Assembly: GCA_019423685.1 (NCBI GenBank) | Contig: JAHZAY010000013.1 | Coordinates: 6,619-70,618 of the forward strand | Reading direction: 5' to 3' | From: Clostridiales bacterium | Lineage (GTDB): Bacteria; Bacillota; Clostridia; Oscillospirales; Ruminococcaceae | Length of the DNA stretch: 64,000 nucleotides | Part shown: piece after piece, positions 11,228-19,405 of the stretch | How positions within the stretch are numbered: position 1 is the stretch's first letter | How the letters are laid out: each line of letters starts with the position of its first letter | Translations under genes and position numbers: made by a program | Notes under the pieces: generated by a model | Seen by the model: the letters and a program-made list of their open reading frames with translations, nothing else | Told to the model about the DNA's origin: nothing | Database searches by the model: none

Positions 11228-12712
11228 TTATACCTCGCGCACGTCGTGGATGTCGTTGTCCTTTGCCTGACGGGTCAAAGCTTTTGGCGCAGTGGCAACC
11301 GAGAAGCTAAATTCACAGTATTCGCCCTCTACGCTGCGCACAATGACCTCGCCCTGATGCAAGTTGACAATCTGGCGCACAATGTACAGTCCCAGTCCGA
11401 CTCCCGTCTTATCCATGCTGCGGGAGCGATCGGTCTTGTAGAACCGGTCAAATACCTTGGAGATCTCCTCCTTCGGTATGCCTTCTCCGGAATTCTTGAT
11501 GTGAACATAGGTGCGCTTTTGTTCGACGGTGTAGCTGACTTCGACATAGCCGCCCTCGTTGACAAACTTGACGGCGTTCTCCAGCAGGTTATAGACCACC
11601 TGATGGATCAGGTCCTCGTCGGCCTCGACCATCACCTTGCCGCCATCCAGGCCACGGATATCCAGCTGCTTTTTGTCGATCATCTGCTCAAAGGTGAAGA
11701 TGCTGGAAAGCACCACCTCGTTGATATCAAAGACGGTTGGTTTGAGTTTCATCTCGCCGGCTTCAATCTTTGCGATGTTGAGCATCGAACGCACCATTCT
11801 GGATAGGCGCTTGACCTCGTCGGAAACGATGGTCAGATAATGGCGCTCCTTTTCGGGCGGAATGGTTCCGTCCAAAATTCCATCCACAAATCCGGCAATG
11901 CTGGTCATCGGCGTCTTTAACTCATGTGAGACGTTTGCGATAAACGACCGGCGCACCGTCTCCTGTTGCGCTAGGCTGTCCGCCATGTTGTTAAAGGCCA
12001 TCTCCAGCTTGCCGATCTCGTCGCGTTCATTGACGGGGACTCGGACGCTGAAATCTCCCCGCGCAAAGGACTCCGTCGCCTTGGCCATCTGGCGCAGCGG
12101 TCGAATCAAGCTGCCCGTCACAATGTAGGCCAATACAAGGGTTACCACCAACATTACAAGCACACTCAGCAAAAATACCTTTAATAGCTCACCCATAAAG
12201 TCGGTCAAACCCTGCGCCGAACTGGAGGCAAAAATAACTCCGGCCAGCCGCCCGTCCGAAAGGGTCAGCGGGACACCAACGGTATAGTAGGAGCTCTTAT
12301 AGATCTCCCCCATCTTGCCGACCTCGGTGTATACCCCGTTCTGACGCACCTCGTCCAAAATTTCCTCACTGATGCCGTAAACCATGTGGCTGCAGGTGGA
12401 ACGGTGGGTGCACAGCAGTACCTCGCCGGACATGTTGGAGAGATAGATGTCCGAATCCAGCGCCTTTGCCATCGGAATCCAGGCGTTGGTGAGGGTGGTG
12501 GTGTTGGCCAGTTGGTACTGCCCATCCACCAACACGATATATTTTTCGCTCATCTGAGCTGCATATTCCGCGTTCTTTTCCAGCGCTCCCAGCTTGTCCT
12601 CCTGAAAGTACCGCGCTGCGAACACCATAAACACTACGCCCAGCACCAGAATGCCTGCCAGTGTAATGGAGCAGCATACGGAAAAATATTTTCGAAAAAG
12701 TCCTTGCCGCAT
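11228..12712 (-). CDS. Sensor histidine kinase with HAMP domain
   Basis: The 494-residue protein is a membrane sensor kinase. A first helix (about 10-33) and a second (about 180-205) bracket an extracytoplasmic sensing domain. HAMP follows (about 205-258; IRPLRQMAKATESFARGDFSVRV). The phosphoacceptor His is near residue 263 in SHELKTPMTS. The ATPase domain has the N box NLLENAVKF and G box GVGLGLYIV. It would phosphorylate the OmpR-type regulator encoded just upstream (12780-13466), 67 bases away on the same strand. An AGGAGG site precedes the ATG. The signal cannot be inferred; the layout resembles cell-envelope sensors such as PhoR or WalK, but the sequence alone does not decide. Confidence 0.95.
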   Translation of the reverse strand: MRQGLFRKYFSVCCSITLAGILVLGVVFMVFAARYFQEDKLGALEKNAEYAAQMSEKYIVLVDGQYQLANTTTLTNAWIPMAKALDSDIYLSNMSGEVLLCTHRSTCSHMVYGISEEILDEVRQNGVYTEVGKMGEIYKSSYYTVGVPLTLSDGRLAGVIFASSSAQGLTDFMGELLKVFLLSVLVMLVVTLVLAYIVTGSLIRPLRQMAKATESFARGDFSVRVPVNERDEIGKLEMAFNNMADSLAQQETVRRSFIANVSHELKTPMTSIAGFVDGILDGTIPPEKERHYLTIVSDEVKRLSRMVRSMLNIAKIEAGEMKLKPTVFDINEVVLSSIFTFEQMIDKKQLDIRGLDGGKVMVEADEDLIHQVVYNLLENAVKFVNEGGYVEVSYTVEQKRTYVHIKNSGEGIPKEEISKVFDRFYKTDRSRSMDKTGVGLGLYIVRQIVNLHQGEVIVRSVEGEYCEFSFSVATAPKALTRQAKDNDIHDVREV

Positions 12713-12738
12713 CTTATTTTTCCTCCTTCAAGAGCAAA

Positions 12739-12763
12739 GGCCGCTGAGCCAGGCTCAGCGGCC
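12739..12763 (-). repeat. Intercistronic hairpin between regulator and kinase
   Basis: Two 12-base inverted arms (12739-12750 / 12752-12763) are separated by one base; at least 10 pairs can form. On the minus strand only TTT follows, so it is a weak terminator or an RNA-processing hairpin that may lower kinase expression relative to the regulator. Confidence 0.6.
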
Positions 12764-12779
12764 TCAATAGCCTCTCTGG

Positions 12780-13466
12780 TTATTCTTTCACTTCAAACTT
12801 GTATCCGACGCCCCAAACGGTCTTTAAGCTCCATTTGTCCGAGACGCCCTCCAGCTTTTCACGCAGACGCTTGATGTGTACATCGACTGTTCTGGAATCG
12901 CCGTAGTACTCAAATCCCCATACCTCGTTGAGCAGCTGATCGCGCGTATAGACACGGTTCGGATTGCTGGCCAGATGGTATAAAAGTTCCAGCTCTTTCG
13001 GCGGAGTATCGACTACCTTTCCATCTACCTTCAGCTCGTACTTGGTCATGTTGACCACCAGTTTGTCGTAGGAAACTTCCTTGATGTCGTTTGCGGTGGA
13101 CGATTTGCCGGTGCGGCGCATAACCGCTTTGATGCGCGCGACAACCTCTTTTGCTTCAAACGGCTTGACAATGTAGTCATCCGCTCCCAGCTCCAAGCCC
13201 AGCACCTTATCAAAGGTTTCGCCTTTTGCGGTAATCATAATGATCGGGCAGTTGGACTTTTTGCGGATGTCCCTGCACACCTGCCAGCCGTCCAGCTTGG
13301 GCATCATGATGTCCAGCAGCACAATGTCCGGATTCTCCGCATTGAACCGTTCCAACGCCTGCTCGCCGTCCTCGGCCAATACAACGGTGTAGCCTTCCTT
13401 TTCCAAGTACAATTTCAACAATTCTGCAATGTTCTGGTCGTCGTCTGCAACCAGGATTTTCCCCAT
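12780..13466 (-). CDS. OmpR/PhoB-family response regulator
   Basis: The 228-residue protein has a receiver domain (about 1-120) with the acidic pair in VADDDQ, phosphorylatable Asp52 in LLDIMMPKLDG and Lys near 101 in ITAKGETF. A winged-helix DNA-binding domain follows (about 130-228; TRDQLLNEVWGFEYYGDSRTVDVH is split here by family knowledge into recognition helix and wing). The start is set at 13466 because GCAAGG lies 7 bases before it. Upstream in-frame ATGs at 13472 and 13502 have no well-placed ribosome site. It is the first gene of an operon with the kinase. Its target genes are unknown; the adjacent htrA is a plausible one (inference). Confidence 0.95.
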   Translation of the reverse strand: MGKILVADDDQNIAELLKLYLEKEGYTVVLAEDGEQALERFNAENPDIVLLDIMMPKLDGWQVCRDIRKKSNCPIIMITAKGETFDKVLGLELGADDYIVKPFEAKEVVARIKAVMRRTGKSSTANDIKEVSYDKLVVNMTKYELKVDGKVVDTPPKELELLYHLASNPNRVYTRDQLLNEVWGFEYYGDSRTVDVHIKRLREKLEGVSDKWSLKTVWGVGYKFEVKE

Positions 13467-13816
13467 AGACATACCTTGCTCTCTTTCTCCGCCACTTTCC
13501 ATATCCTCCGGTCGCAGCAGCGGCCAGCGTTTTCCGGAAGAAGATGTATTGTTTTTGCCGCATTTTTCCTTATTATAACACAGATCTGGGAAAGTTTCAT
13601 CCCATTTGTGTCGAAAATACAGTTCCGGCTATATGATTATATTATACTAAGCCATACACAAAATTGGTGAAAAAACTTTAAACAGATTTTGCTCATCCCG
13701 TGAAATGTGACAAAATTTCCCGTTCTCTTTCTTCACCTTTCCCCTGTATTTTCTCTTAAAGGACAATGCGCGCCGCTTCTTTGCACAAACTTCTGTGAAA
13801 AGGGCCGCCTTTCCTC

Positions 13817-13845
13817 TTGCCTTAGCGGCAGGGGAACGGTATAAT
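13817..13845 (+). promoter_or_regulatory. Promoter of ychF
   Basis: TTGCCT and TATAAT are 17 bases apart, about 60 bases before the ychF start. The gap 13467-13905 otherwise holds AT-rich sequence expected to carry the regulator promoter on the other strand. Confidence 0.8.
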
Positions 13846-13905
13846 AAAGGTGTATGTCAAAAAATGCGGGAAACCGCCTTGTCTGATAGAAAGGAACGAA
13901 TCAAC

Positions 13906-15000
13906 ATGAAATTAGGCATTGTGGGCCTGCCGAATGTCGGCAAGAGCACCCTGTTCAACGCCATCACCAACGCCGGCGCCCAGTCGGCCAACTATCCATT
14001 CTGCACCATCGAGCCAAACATCGGCACCGTCGCCGTTCCGGATCACCGCCTCGATGAGCTGGCAAAGCTCTACAACCCCGATAAAATCACCCCCGCTGTC
14101 ATCGAGTTTGTCGACATCGCCGGCTTAGTAAAAGGCGCCTCCAAAGGTGAGGGTTTGGGCAACAAATTCCTCTCCAATATCCGCGAGGTGGATGCCATCG
14201 TCCACGTTGTCCGCTGCTTTGAGGACGGGGAGATCGTCCATGTAGAGGGAAGCATCGGCCCTAAACGCGACATTGAGGTCATCAACCTTGAGTTGATCTT
14301 CTCCGACCTGGATATCCTCGAACGCCGCATCGATAAAGCTGTCAAAGCTGCAAAGGGCGATAAAAAGTATCTCGCCGAGGTCGACCTGTTAAACCGCGTC
14401 AAGGCACACCTGGAGGATGGAAAATCTGCCCGCAGCATGGACTTCACCGACGAGGAAAAAGCTATCATGGCGGATATCCCGCTGCTCTCCAATAAACCGG
14501 TCATCTATGTGGCCAACATGAGCGAGAACGACTTTAACGGCAAATTGGATACCAACCCTTACTACAACGAGGTACTCGAAATTGCCAAGGAGGAAAACTC
14601 CGAAGTAGTTCCAATCTGCGCACGGCTGGAAGAGGAAATTGCCGATATGTCCCGCGAGGATAAGATGATGTTCCTCGAAGAGTTGGGACTCAAAGAGTCG
14701 GGTCTGGACCGCCTGATTAAAGCCGGCTACCACCTGCTCGGCCTCATCTCCTACCTCACCGCCGGCAAACCGGAAGTCCGTGCCTGGACCATCACCCGCG
14801 GCACCAAGGCTCCGCAGGCTGCCGGCAAGATCCACAGCGACTTTGAGCGCGGCTTCATCCGCGCCGAGGTCATCTCCTATGACGACCTGATCGCCAATGG
14901 CTCGATTGCCGCTGCCAAAGAAAAGGGTCTGGTCCGCTCGGAGGGCAAGGACTATGTTATGCAGGATGGCGACGTCGTTCTGTTCCGCTTTAATGTATAA
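13906..15000 (+). CDS. ychF: Redox-regulated ATPase/GTPase YchF
   Basis: The 364-residue protein is the universally conserved Obg-family P-loop protein YchF (OLA1 in eukaryotes), a ribosome-associated ATPase linked to stress responses. It shows the P-loop GLPNVGKST (7-15), switch motif DIAGLVKGASKGEGLGNKF, a helical insertion, and the C-terminal TGS domain (about 280-364; RGTKAPQAAGKIHSDF). The ATG at 13906 is chosen because the family begins with MKLGIVGLPNVGKS and an AAGGA site lies 10 bases upstream; the longer in-frame extension to 13795 is not conserved. It is a single-gene unit with promoter and terminator. Confidence 0.97.
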   Translation: MKLGIVGLPNVGKSTLFNAITNAGAQSANYPFCTIEPNIGTVAVPDHRLDELAKLYNPDKITPAVIEFVDIAGLVKGASKGEGLGNKFLSNIREVDAIVHVVRCFEDGEIVHVEGSIGPKRDIEVINLELIFSDLDILERRIDKAVKAAKGDKKYLAEVDLLNRVKAHLEDGKSARSMDFTDEEKAIMADIPLLSNKPVIYVANMSENDFNGKLDTNPYYNEVLEIAKEENSEVVPICARLEEEIADMSREDKMMFLEELGLKESGLDRLIKAGYHLLGLISYLTAGKPEVRAWTITRGTKAPQAAGKIHSDFERGFIRAEVISYDDLIANGSIAAAKEKGLVRSEGKDYVMQDGDVVLFRFNV

Positions 15001-15036
15001 GGCATAGCGGTTGCGATCCATAAAACATAAAAAATG

Positions 15037-15082
15037 AAGGCTTCCCAGCACAAATATTGTTTTGTGCTGGGAAGCCTTTTTG
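15037..15082. terminator. Bidirectional terminator after ychF
   Basis: A perfect 18-bp stem (15037-15054 / 15061-15078) with a six-base loop has T on the right and an A run on the left. It serves ychF and the convergent DUF2798 gene. Confidence 0.95.
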
Positions 15083-15118
15083 GTTTGTACGTTTTCTTTT
15101 GTTCTTGTGCCGGCTGGT

Positions 15119-15601
15119 TTAGCGCTCCTGCGCCGCCGCCGCACTAGCTGCCAGCTGCTTGCCAAACAGCGCGCGGAAAATCAGTCTGGTCAGCGGTCCG
15201 GCAAACAGCAGCTGCCAGATCAGCGCCATCGGCATGTTCATTCCCCAGGTCTGAATCCAGGTTCCAAAGCTCGGCGCTTTGAACAACAGTGTTGCGATCA
15301 GACTCATTGTCGGGCACATGATGCAGACAATCATGGTAGAAATCGCATAGGTGATGACCTGTGGGCGGTCGGTTGGGCGCACTACAGTGAAGGCCAGACG
15401 GGTAGCCAACTTCTCTACAATAAAAAATTCCAGCACGATGGCGATCGGCACCATAATCGGCATCTCATGCAGCGCCATAACAAAGGTGGCGTTGGTCACA
15501 CCGCCGGTGCTCAGGGCGACATTGTAAACGATCATTCCGTACACCATGATGATGGCCATAATAATGGTATAAACGACATTTTGCAGTTTGGTCTGAGGCA
15601 T
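15119..15601 (-). CDS. DUF2798 family membrane protein
   Basis: The 160-residue protein is almost entirely hydrophobic, with about four membrane helices (near 8-28, 40-62, 80-102 and 118-140). It matches what I know of DUF2798 proteins: an N-terminal helix followed by FVMALHEMPIMVPIAIVLEFFIVEK. No function has been established for this family. The start at 15601 is chosen for the GGAGAGG site 8 bases upstream; the in-frame extension to 15661 lacks one. An alanine-rich tail ends the protein. It lies downstream of selD on the same strand, but a strong terminator separates them. Confidence 0.75.
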   Translation of the reverse strand: MPQTKLQNVVYTIIMAIIMVYGMIVYNVALSTGGVTNATFVMALHEMPIMVPIAIVLEFFIVEKLATRLAFTVVRPTDRPQVITYAISTMIVCIMCPTMSLIATLLFKAPSFGTWIQTWGMNMPMALIWQLLFAGPLTRLIFRALFGKQLAASAAAAQER

Positions 15602-15660
15602 TGCTTTGTTTCCTCTCCTTTTCTTTTCTCTTCTCATTAGATTTTCCCCGGAAAGGCGCA

Positions 15661-15702
15661 AAAAAGAGAGATTGCGGACAACCTTTTGTCCGCAATCTCT
15701 CT
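15661..15702 (-). terminator. Terminator of selD
   Basis: A perfect 15-bp stem (15667-15681 / 15688-15702) with a six-base loop is followed on the minus strand by six T. It lies about 90 bases after the selD stop. Confidence 0.93.
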
Positions 15703-15790
15703 GATGCGACTACCAGTAATTATGTTTTATTTTAGCACAGATAACCACGATTTGTCAATGGTGAGAGGAAAATTTCACCTTCTCACGATC

Positions 15791-16825
15791 CTAGTAGACC
15801 ACAATTGCCTTGTCCTGTTTGGCGGTTACCCGGCCCACGATGGCGTTGCAGATGGTGACGCCTTTGAGCTTTTCCACCAGCTCCTGTGCCTTTTGTTCCG
15901 GCAGGGAGATCAGCAGTCCGCCCGAAGTGATCGGATCATACATCAGATCCTGCATATACTGTGGGACATCGGGGGCAAAGGAGACGTCGCTTTGCACAAA
16001 CTCGCGGTTGTTGTAGGCTCCAGACGGGATGATGCCCATCTTTGCAAAATCAATCGCCGCCTCGATAATCGGGATATTCTTGCTGTACAGCTCGACGGTC
16101 AGACCGCTTCCCTTGGCCATCTCGGAGGCGTGACCGATCAGGCCAAAGCCGGTGACATCGGTGCAGGCGTTTGCGCCGACCTCCATCATCACGTCCTTGC
16201 CGTATTTGTTCAGGGTCGCCATCGCCTCCACCATCTCGTCATAGGTCTTCTGGTCAAGCAGCTGCGCCTTGTTGGCGGTGGTCAGGACGCCGATTCCCAG
16301 CGGCTTTGTCAGGACCAGCAGATCCCCTTCCTTGCAGTTGCTGTTCTGCATCACCTTGTCTGGATGCATAAAGCCGGTGACACACAGGCCATACTTCGGC
16401 TCCGAATCCTCAATGGTATGGCCGCCCGCGATGATCGCTCCGGCCTCCTTGACCTTGCTCGCACCGCCCTGCAAAATCTTTGCCATGACGTCCATCGGCA
16501 GGCAGGTCGGAAAACAGATCAGATTCATCGAGAGGGTGGGGTCGCCGCCCATCGCATAGATGTCGCTGAGAGAGTTTGCCGCCGCAATCTGGCCAAAGGT
16601 GTATGGATCATCCACAATCGGCGGGAAAAAGTCGACCGTCTGCACCACTGCAAGATCGTCCCGCACCTTGTAAACCAGCGCATCATCACTGGTGTCGAAA
16701 CCAACGATCAGATTATCATCGGTAAATTTGGGTAATTGACGCAGAACCTGCGCCAAGGCCTGTGGGCCTATCTTGGCGCCTCAACCTGCACCCTTTGTCA
16801 TTTCGGTAAGACGTTTTGCAGCCAT
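15791..16825 (-). CDS. selD: Selenophosphate synthase, itself a selenoprotein
   Basis: SelD makes selenophosphate from selenide and ATP, the selenium donor for tRNA-Sec. Reading the TGA at 16783-16781 as Sec gives 344 residues, the normal family length. The N-terminus is then MAAKRLTEMTKGAGUGAKIG, with Sec at residue 15 where many SelD proteins have the catalytic Cys (Cys17 in E. coli). Further motifs are the glycine-rich FPPIVDDPYTFGQIAAANSLSD and AGGHTIEDSEP. The ATG at 16825 has an AAAGGAGGAA site 6 bases upstream. Standard gene calling would start after the TGA and lose the active site. It is transcribed divergently from the LysR gene, and has its own promoter and terminator. Its product is used by SelA (25.8 kb). 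Confidence 0.95.
16750..16783 (-). promoter_or_regulatory. Sec codon and SECIS hairpin of selD
   Basis: Directly after the TGA on the minus strand, GCGCCAAG pairs perfectly with CTTGGCGC (16779-16772 / 16757-16750). Within the 14-base loop, GGCC can pair with GGCC around CACA. This compact hairpin within 35 bases of the TGA fits a bacterial SECIS read by SelB. Confidence 0.75.
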
Positions 16826-16889
16826 AGAAACTTCCTCCTTTTTTCCTCTCCGAGGGGGCTCGCACTTCTTTTCCCAGCTCTTCGCCTAG

Positions 16890-16918
16890 AGTATAGCACA
16901 TTTTTCGCAACTTGTCAT
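16890..16918 (-). promoter_or_regulatory. Promoter of selD
   Basis: On the minus strand ATGACA (16918-16913) and TATACT (16895-16890) are 17 bases apart, about 65 bases upstream of the start. The AT-rich gap 16826-17127 is shared with the divergent LysR gene, the usual place for LysR binding. Confidence 0.55.
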
Positions 16919-17127
16919 CCACCCGACTGTCATCGGTTTAGATAAAAAAATCAATTTAAAGGCAAAAATTTGTAGGATATTCCTTTCTCATAGATAATCT
17001 GTATATATTTTATCCTTGTTTATATCCAAAAACAATAGTTTGTCTGTTTCCTTTCCTATCGAAATATGTTATAATGAAGCTATTCTTATTTATGATTTCG
17101 ATTATCCACGGAAAACGAGGTCTCGCT

Positions 17128-18030
17128 ATGGATTTTAAACAATTGGAGGCTTTTGTCTATGTTGTCAAGCTCAAAAGCTTCTCCAAGGCTGCGCAGCGCA
17201 TCTACCTTACGCAGCCTACAATCAGCGCGCACATCAACTCCCTGGAAAAGGAGCTGGACACCAAACTCATCGAGCGCGGAACAAAGTATGTCTACCCAAC
17301 CCGTCCCGGCAGCATCCTCTACCAGTATGCTGTCAAGATGCTCAATCTGCGCGAGGAAGCTTGCTGTTCGGTCAAAAACTACAACAAGGAGCTCAAGGGC
17401 AGCCTGACGATCTGCGCCTCCACAGTGCCTTCCCAAAATATTTTGCCCAAGGTGATCTCTGCCTTCCGGGAGGAGTACCCGCACGTCACCTTCAACATTC
17501 TGCGGCAGGACAGCGAACAGGTGGTGGAGAGCATCGCAAAGGGCTTGGCCGACATCGGCTTTTGCGGAACCGATACCCACGATCCCGACTGTGTCTTTGA
17601 AAGCTTTATCCAGGACCATCTGGTGGTCATCACCCCAAATTCGGAGCGCTTTCGCCAGATGCGCACCACCGGCTTCAAGGCCGAGGTGCTCAAGGCAGAG
17701 CCCATCATCCTGCGGGAAGAAGGCTCCGGCACCCGAAAAGAGACCGAGCACTTTCTGTCCAAAGCCGGCATCAATATCGGGGAACTCAAGGTGGCCGCTC
17801 AATTTAACGACCCGGACAGCATCAAACACGCTGTCAGCCAGGGTATGGGCATCTCGATTATCTCAAAGGCTGCGGTGGAGGACTATGAAAACTTCGGTTT
17901 GCTGCTCAGTTTTGATCTCAGCGGCATCTCGATGGACCGCTACCTCTACATCGTCAGTTCCAAAAACAACCCTCTTTCCTTCATCGGCGAGGTGTTCTTA
18001 AATTTTGTCAAAACCTACTACGACAAGTAG
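17128..18030 (+). CDS. LysR-family regulator, selenium-associated type
   Basis: The 300-residue protein has an N-terminal winged helix-turn-helix (FKQLEAFVYVVKLKSFSKAA, then LTQPTISAHINSLEKEL) and a periplasmic-binding-like effector domain (about 90-300; GSLTICASTVPSQNILP). The ATG at 17128 follows a CGAGG site by 7 bases; the upstream in-frame codon at 17074 has none. Its effector half resembles CysB/Cbl-type and the LysR subgroup often annotated as selenium metabolism-associated. Divergent placement against selD supports that role. It probably senses a selenium or sulfur compound and controls selD and itself from the shared intergenic region (inference). The next gene, 18085, lies 55 bases downstream and may be co-transcribed. 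Confidence 0.85.
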   Translation: MDFKQLEAFVYVVKLKSFSKAAQRIYLTQPTISAHINSLEKELDTKLIERGTKYVYPTRPGSILYQYAVKMLNLREEACCSVKNYNKELKGSLTICASTVPSQNILPKVISAFREEYPHVTFNILRQDSEQVVESIAKGLADIGFCGTDTHDPDCVFESFIQDHLVVITPNSERFRQMRTTGFKAEVLKAEPIILREEGSGTRKETEHFLSKAGINIGELKVAAQFNDPDSIKHAVSQGMGISIISKAAVEDYENFGLLLSFDLSGISMDRYLYIVSSKNNPLSFIGEVFLNFVKTYYDK

Positions 18031-18084
18031 GAGGCAATAAAGGTTTTAAGGTTTGTATCGACAAACGAATAAGGGAGTTTTATT

Positions 18085-18480
18085 ATGGCACACATCACCT
18101 TGGCCAGAGCCTGGAACAACGGCAAGTTCCTGCCCAACGGGGGCGGATACGGCATCTGGCTGACCAACTATTTTAAGGATGAGTACCTGGATGTCAACTG
18201 GGTCTCAATCACCCTGGAACTGCAAGGCTGGGAAAAGCCCGCAGAGCTTGCCATCAATACCGACGCCTTCTGGGGACGCGGACGCGAGCTACGCAGCGGC
18301 ATCATCGGCAAATGGTTGATTGCAAACGGCAAGGGAAAATGGGAACCCGGACAAGAGCCGGAAATCTTCCTCAAACCGCTGGGCGGCAGACATTTTGCCG
18401 CCTCGCTGACCGGTGAAAAAACCGACAGCGTCGACGATATGCTGTCTGCCATGCAGACGTTCCAGCACGAAAAAGACTAA
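18085..18480 (+). CDS. Uncharacterised 131-residue protein
   Basis: I do not recognise this protein. It has no signal peptide or membrane helix and looks like a small soluble domain: an N-terminal stretch with FLPNGGGYGIWLTNYF, a middle rich in Trp, and a tail GGRHFAASL. Cysteine is absent. A GGGAG site lies 8 bases before the ATG, and a strong terminator follows, so it is a real gene. It follows the selenium-associated LysR gene by 55 bases in the same direction, so co-expression is likely. A link to selenium metabolism is only a guess from position. Confidence 0.7.
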   Translation: MAHITLARAWNNGKFLPNGGGYGIWLTNYFKDEYLDVNWVSITLELQGWEKPAELAINTDAFWGRGRELRSGIIGKWLIANGKGKWEPGQEPEIFLKPLGGRHFAASLTGEKTDSVDDMLSAMQTFQHEKD

Positions 18481-18515
18481 CCGGAAAATGACTGTTTCTC
18501 CTTTCAGATTTTTCA

Positions 18516-18560
18516 CAAAAGAGCCGCGAGGGTTTTCCTTCGCGGCTCTTTTGTTTTTCT
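18516..18560 (+). terminator. Terminator after the LysR/unknown unit
   Basis: A perfect 14-bp stem (18516-18529 / 18540-18553) is followed by five T, about 35 bases after the stop. Confidence 0.92.
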
Positions 18561-18656
18561 CTTTTGAAGTGTTTCCCAGTTTATCGCTTTTTCTCTTCAC
18601 ACCTTGAAAAGTAGCCTCATGAAACAGCCTTTCTATAAAACTACCCAAGAAAACCA

Positions 18657-18685
18657 TTGATTTTCTTGGCAATATACGCTATAAT
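18657..18685 (+). promoter_or_regulatory. Promoter of the Crp/Fnr-ABC operon
   Basis: TTGATT and TATAAT are 17 bases apart. Transcription should start near 18692, directly before the palindrome at 18694. Confidence 0.8.
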
Positions 18686-18693
18686 AATGGCGC

Positions 18694-18717
18694 AAACTGT
18701 ACCAAATGGAACAGTTT
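18694..18717 (+). promoter_or_regulatory. Crp/Fnr-type operator at the transcription start
   Basis: AAACTGT and ACAGTTT form a perfect 7-base inverted repeat with a 10-base spacer. The core is TGT-N10-ACA; the inner halves TGTACC and GGAACA also nearly match. This spacing is typical for Crp/Fnr proteins. Lying just downstream of the -10 box, it would repress the operon whose first gene is a Crp/Fnr protein. Confidence 0.65.
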
Positions 18718-18742
18718 TTGAAATTGGAGGAGGTAACGCGCG

Positions 18743-19399
18743 ATGCAGCCAATAGAAGAATCCCACCGCAAAGCCAAAGCTTGTATGCTGTTTGAGGGCG
18801 TGGAGGAATCTGTTGTCCTGGAATTGCTGCGCACCTATGCCCTGCCACAGCGCTTCTGTAAAGGAGAAGTCATCTACTGCCCCCAGCACTACAAAAAGAG
18901 CTTGGGCATCCTGGTCAGAGGACAGGCAGTGGTCCAAAAGGAGTGCGGCGTGCTGCTCAACATCCTGGGTGAGGGGCAGTGCTTTGGCGCTGCGGCACTC
19001 TTTGTGCCACAGGATCGCTACGTTACCACCGTGCGAGCGAAAACTGACTGCGAGATTTTGTTTTTGTCGATGGCCGATATGCAGGACATTCTGCTGCAAA
19101 ATCCGGTCATCGCCTTCAACTACATCCGCTTTCTCTCCGGAAGAATCCAATTTCTAAACCGCAAAATCGACAGCTTCACCGCTCCTGACGCGCAGCAGGC
19201 ACTGTTGTCCTTCCTGCGCCAACAGCCAGACGGCAAGTGTTCGGGCATCTCGATGGTCAAACTCTCCGAGATCCTCAACATCGGCCGAACCTCGCTGTAC
19301 CGCGCGGCTGAACAGCTGGAACAATGCGGGAAAATCAAGCGGGAGGGAAAAACGATCCAGCTCATGCCGGAAGTGTCCTACTCCCCGAAAGAGAGGTAA
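18743..19399 (+). CDS. Crp/Fnr-family transcriptional regulator
   Basis: The 218-residue protein has a cyclic-nucleotide-binding-like beta-roll domain (about 15-120; GILVRGQAVVQKE, FGAAALF), a dimerisation helix, and a C-terminal helix-turn-helix (about 165-210; KLSEILNIGRTSLYRAAEQL). Cysteines occur at residues 14, 39, 47 and later, but no N-terminal Fnr iron-sulfur cluster motif is evident, and the canonical cAMP-contact Arg/Ser pair is not visible. The effector is therefore unknown. A GGAGGAGG site precedes the ATG. It is the first gene of a four-gene operon with an ABC importer, so it likely controls uptake of that transporter's substrate and its own synthesis through the adjacent palindrome (inference). 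Confidence 0.9.
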   Translation: MQPIEESHRKAKACMLFEGVEESVVLELLRTYALPQRFCKGEVIYCPQHYKKSLGILVRGQAVVQKECGVLLNILGEGQCFGAAALFVPQDRYVTTVRAKTDCEILFLSMADMQDILLQNPVIAFNYIRFLSGRIQFLNRKIDSFTAPDAQQALLSFLRQQPDGKCSGISMVKLSEILNIGRTSLYRAAEQLEQCGKIKREGKTIQLMPEVSYSPKER

Positions 19400-19405
19400 A
19401 AAACC

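Noticed and set aside
16716..16922. A 68-codon minus-strand frame near the selD start
   Set aside because: It overlaps the selD promoter and N-terminus in another frame; the SelD reading is far better supported.
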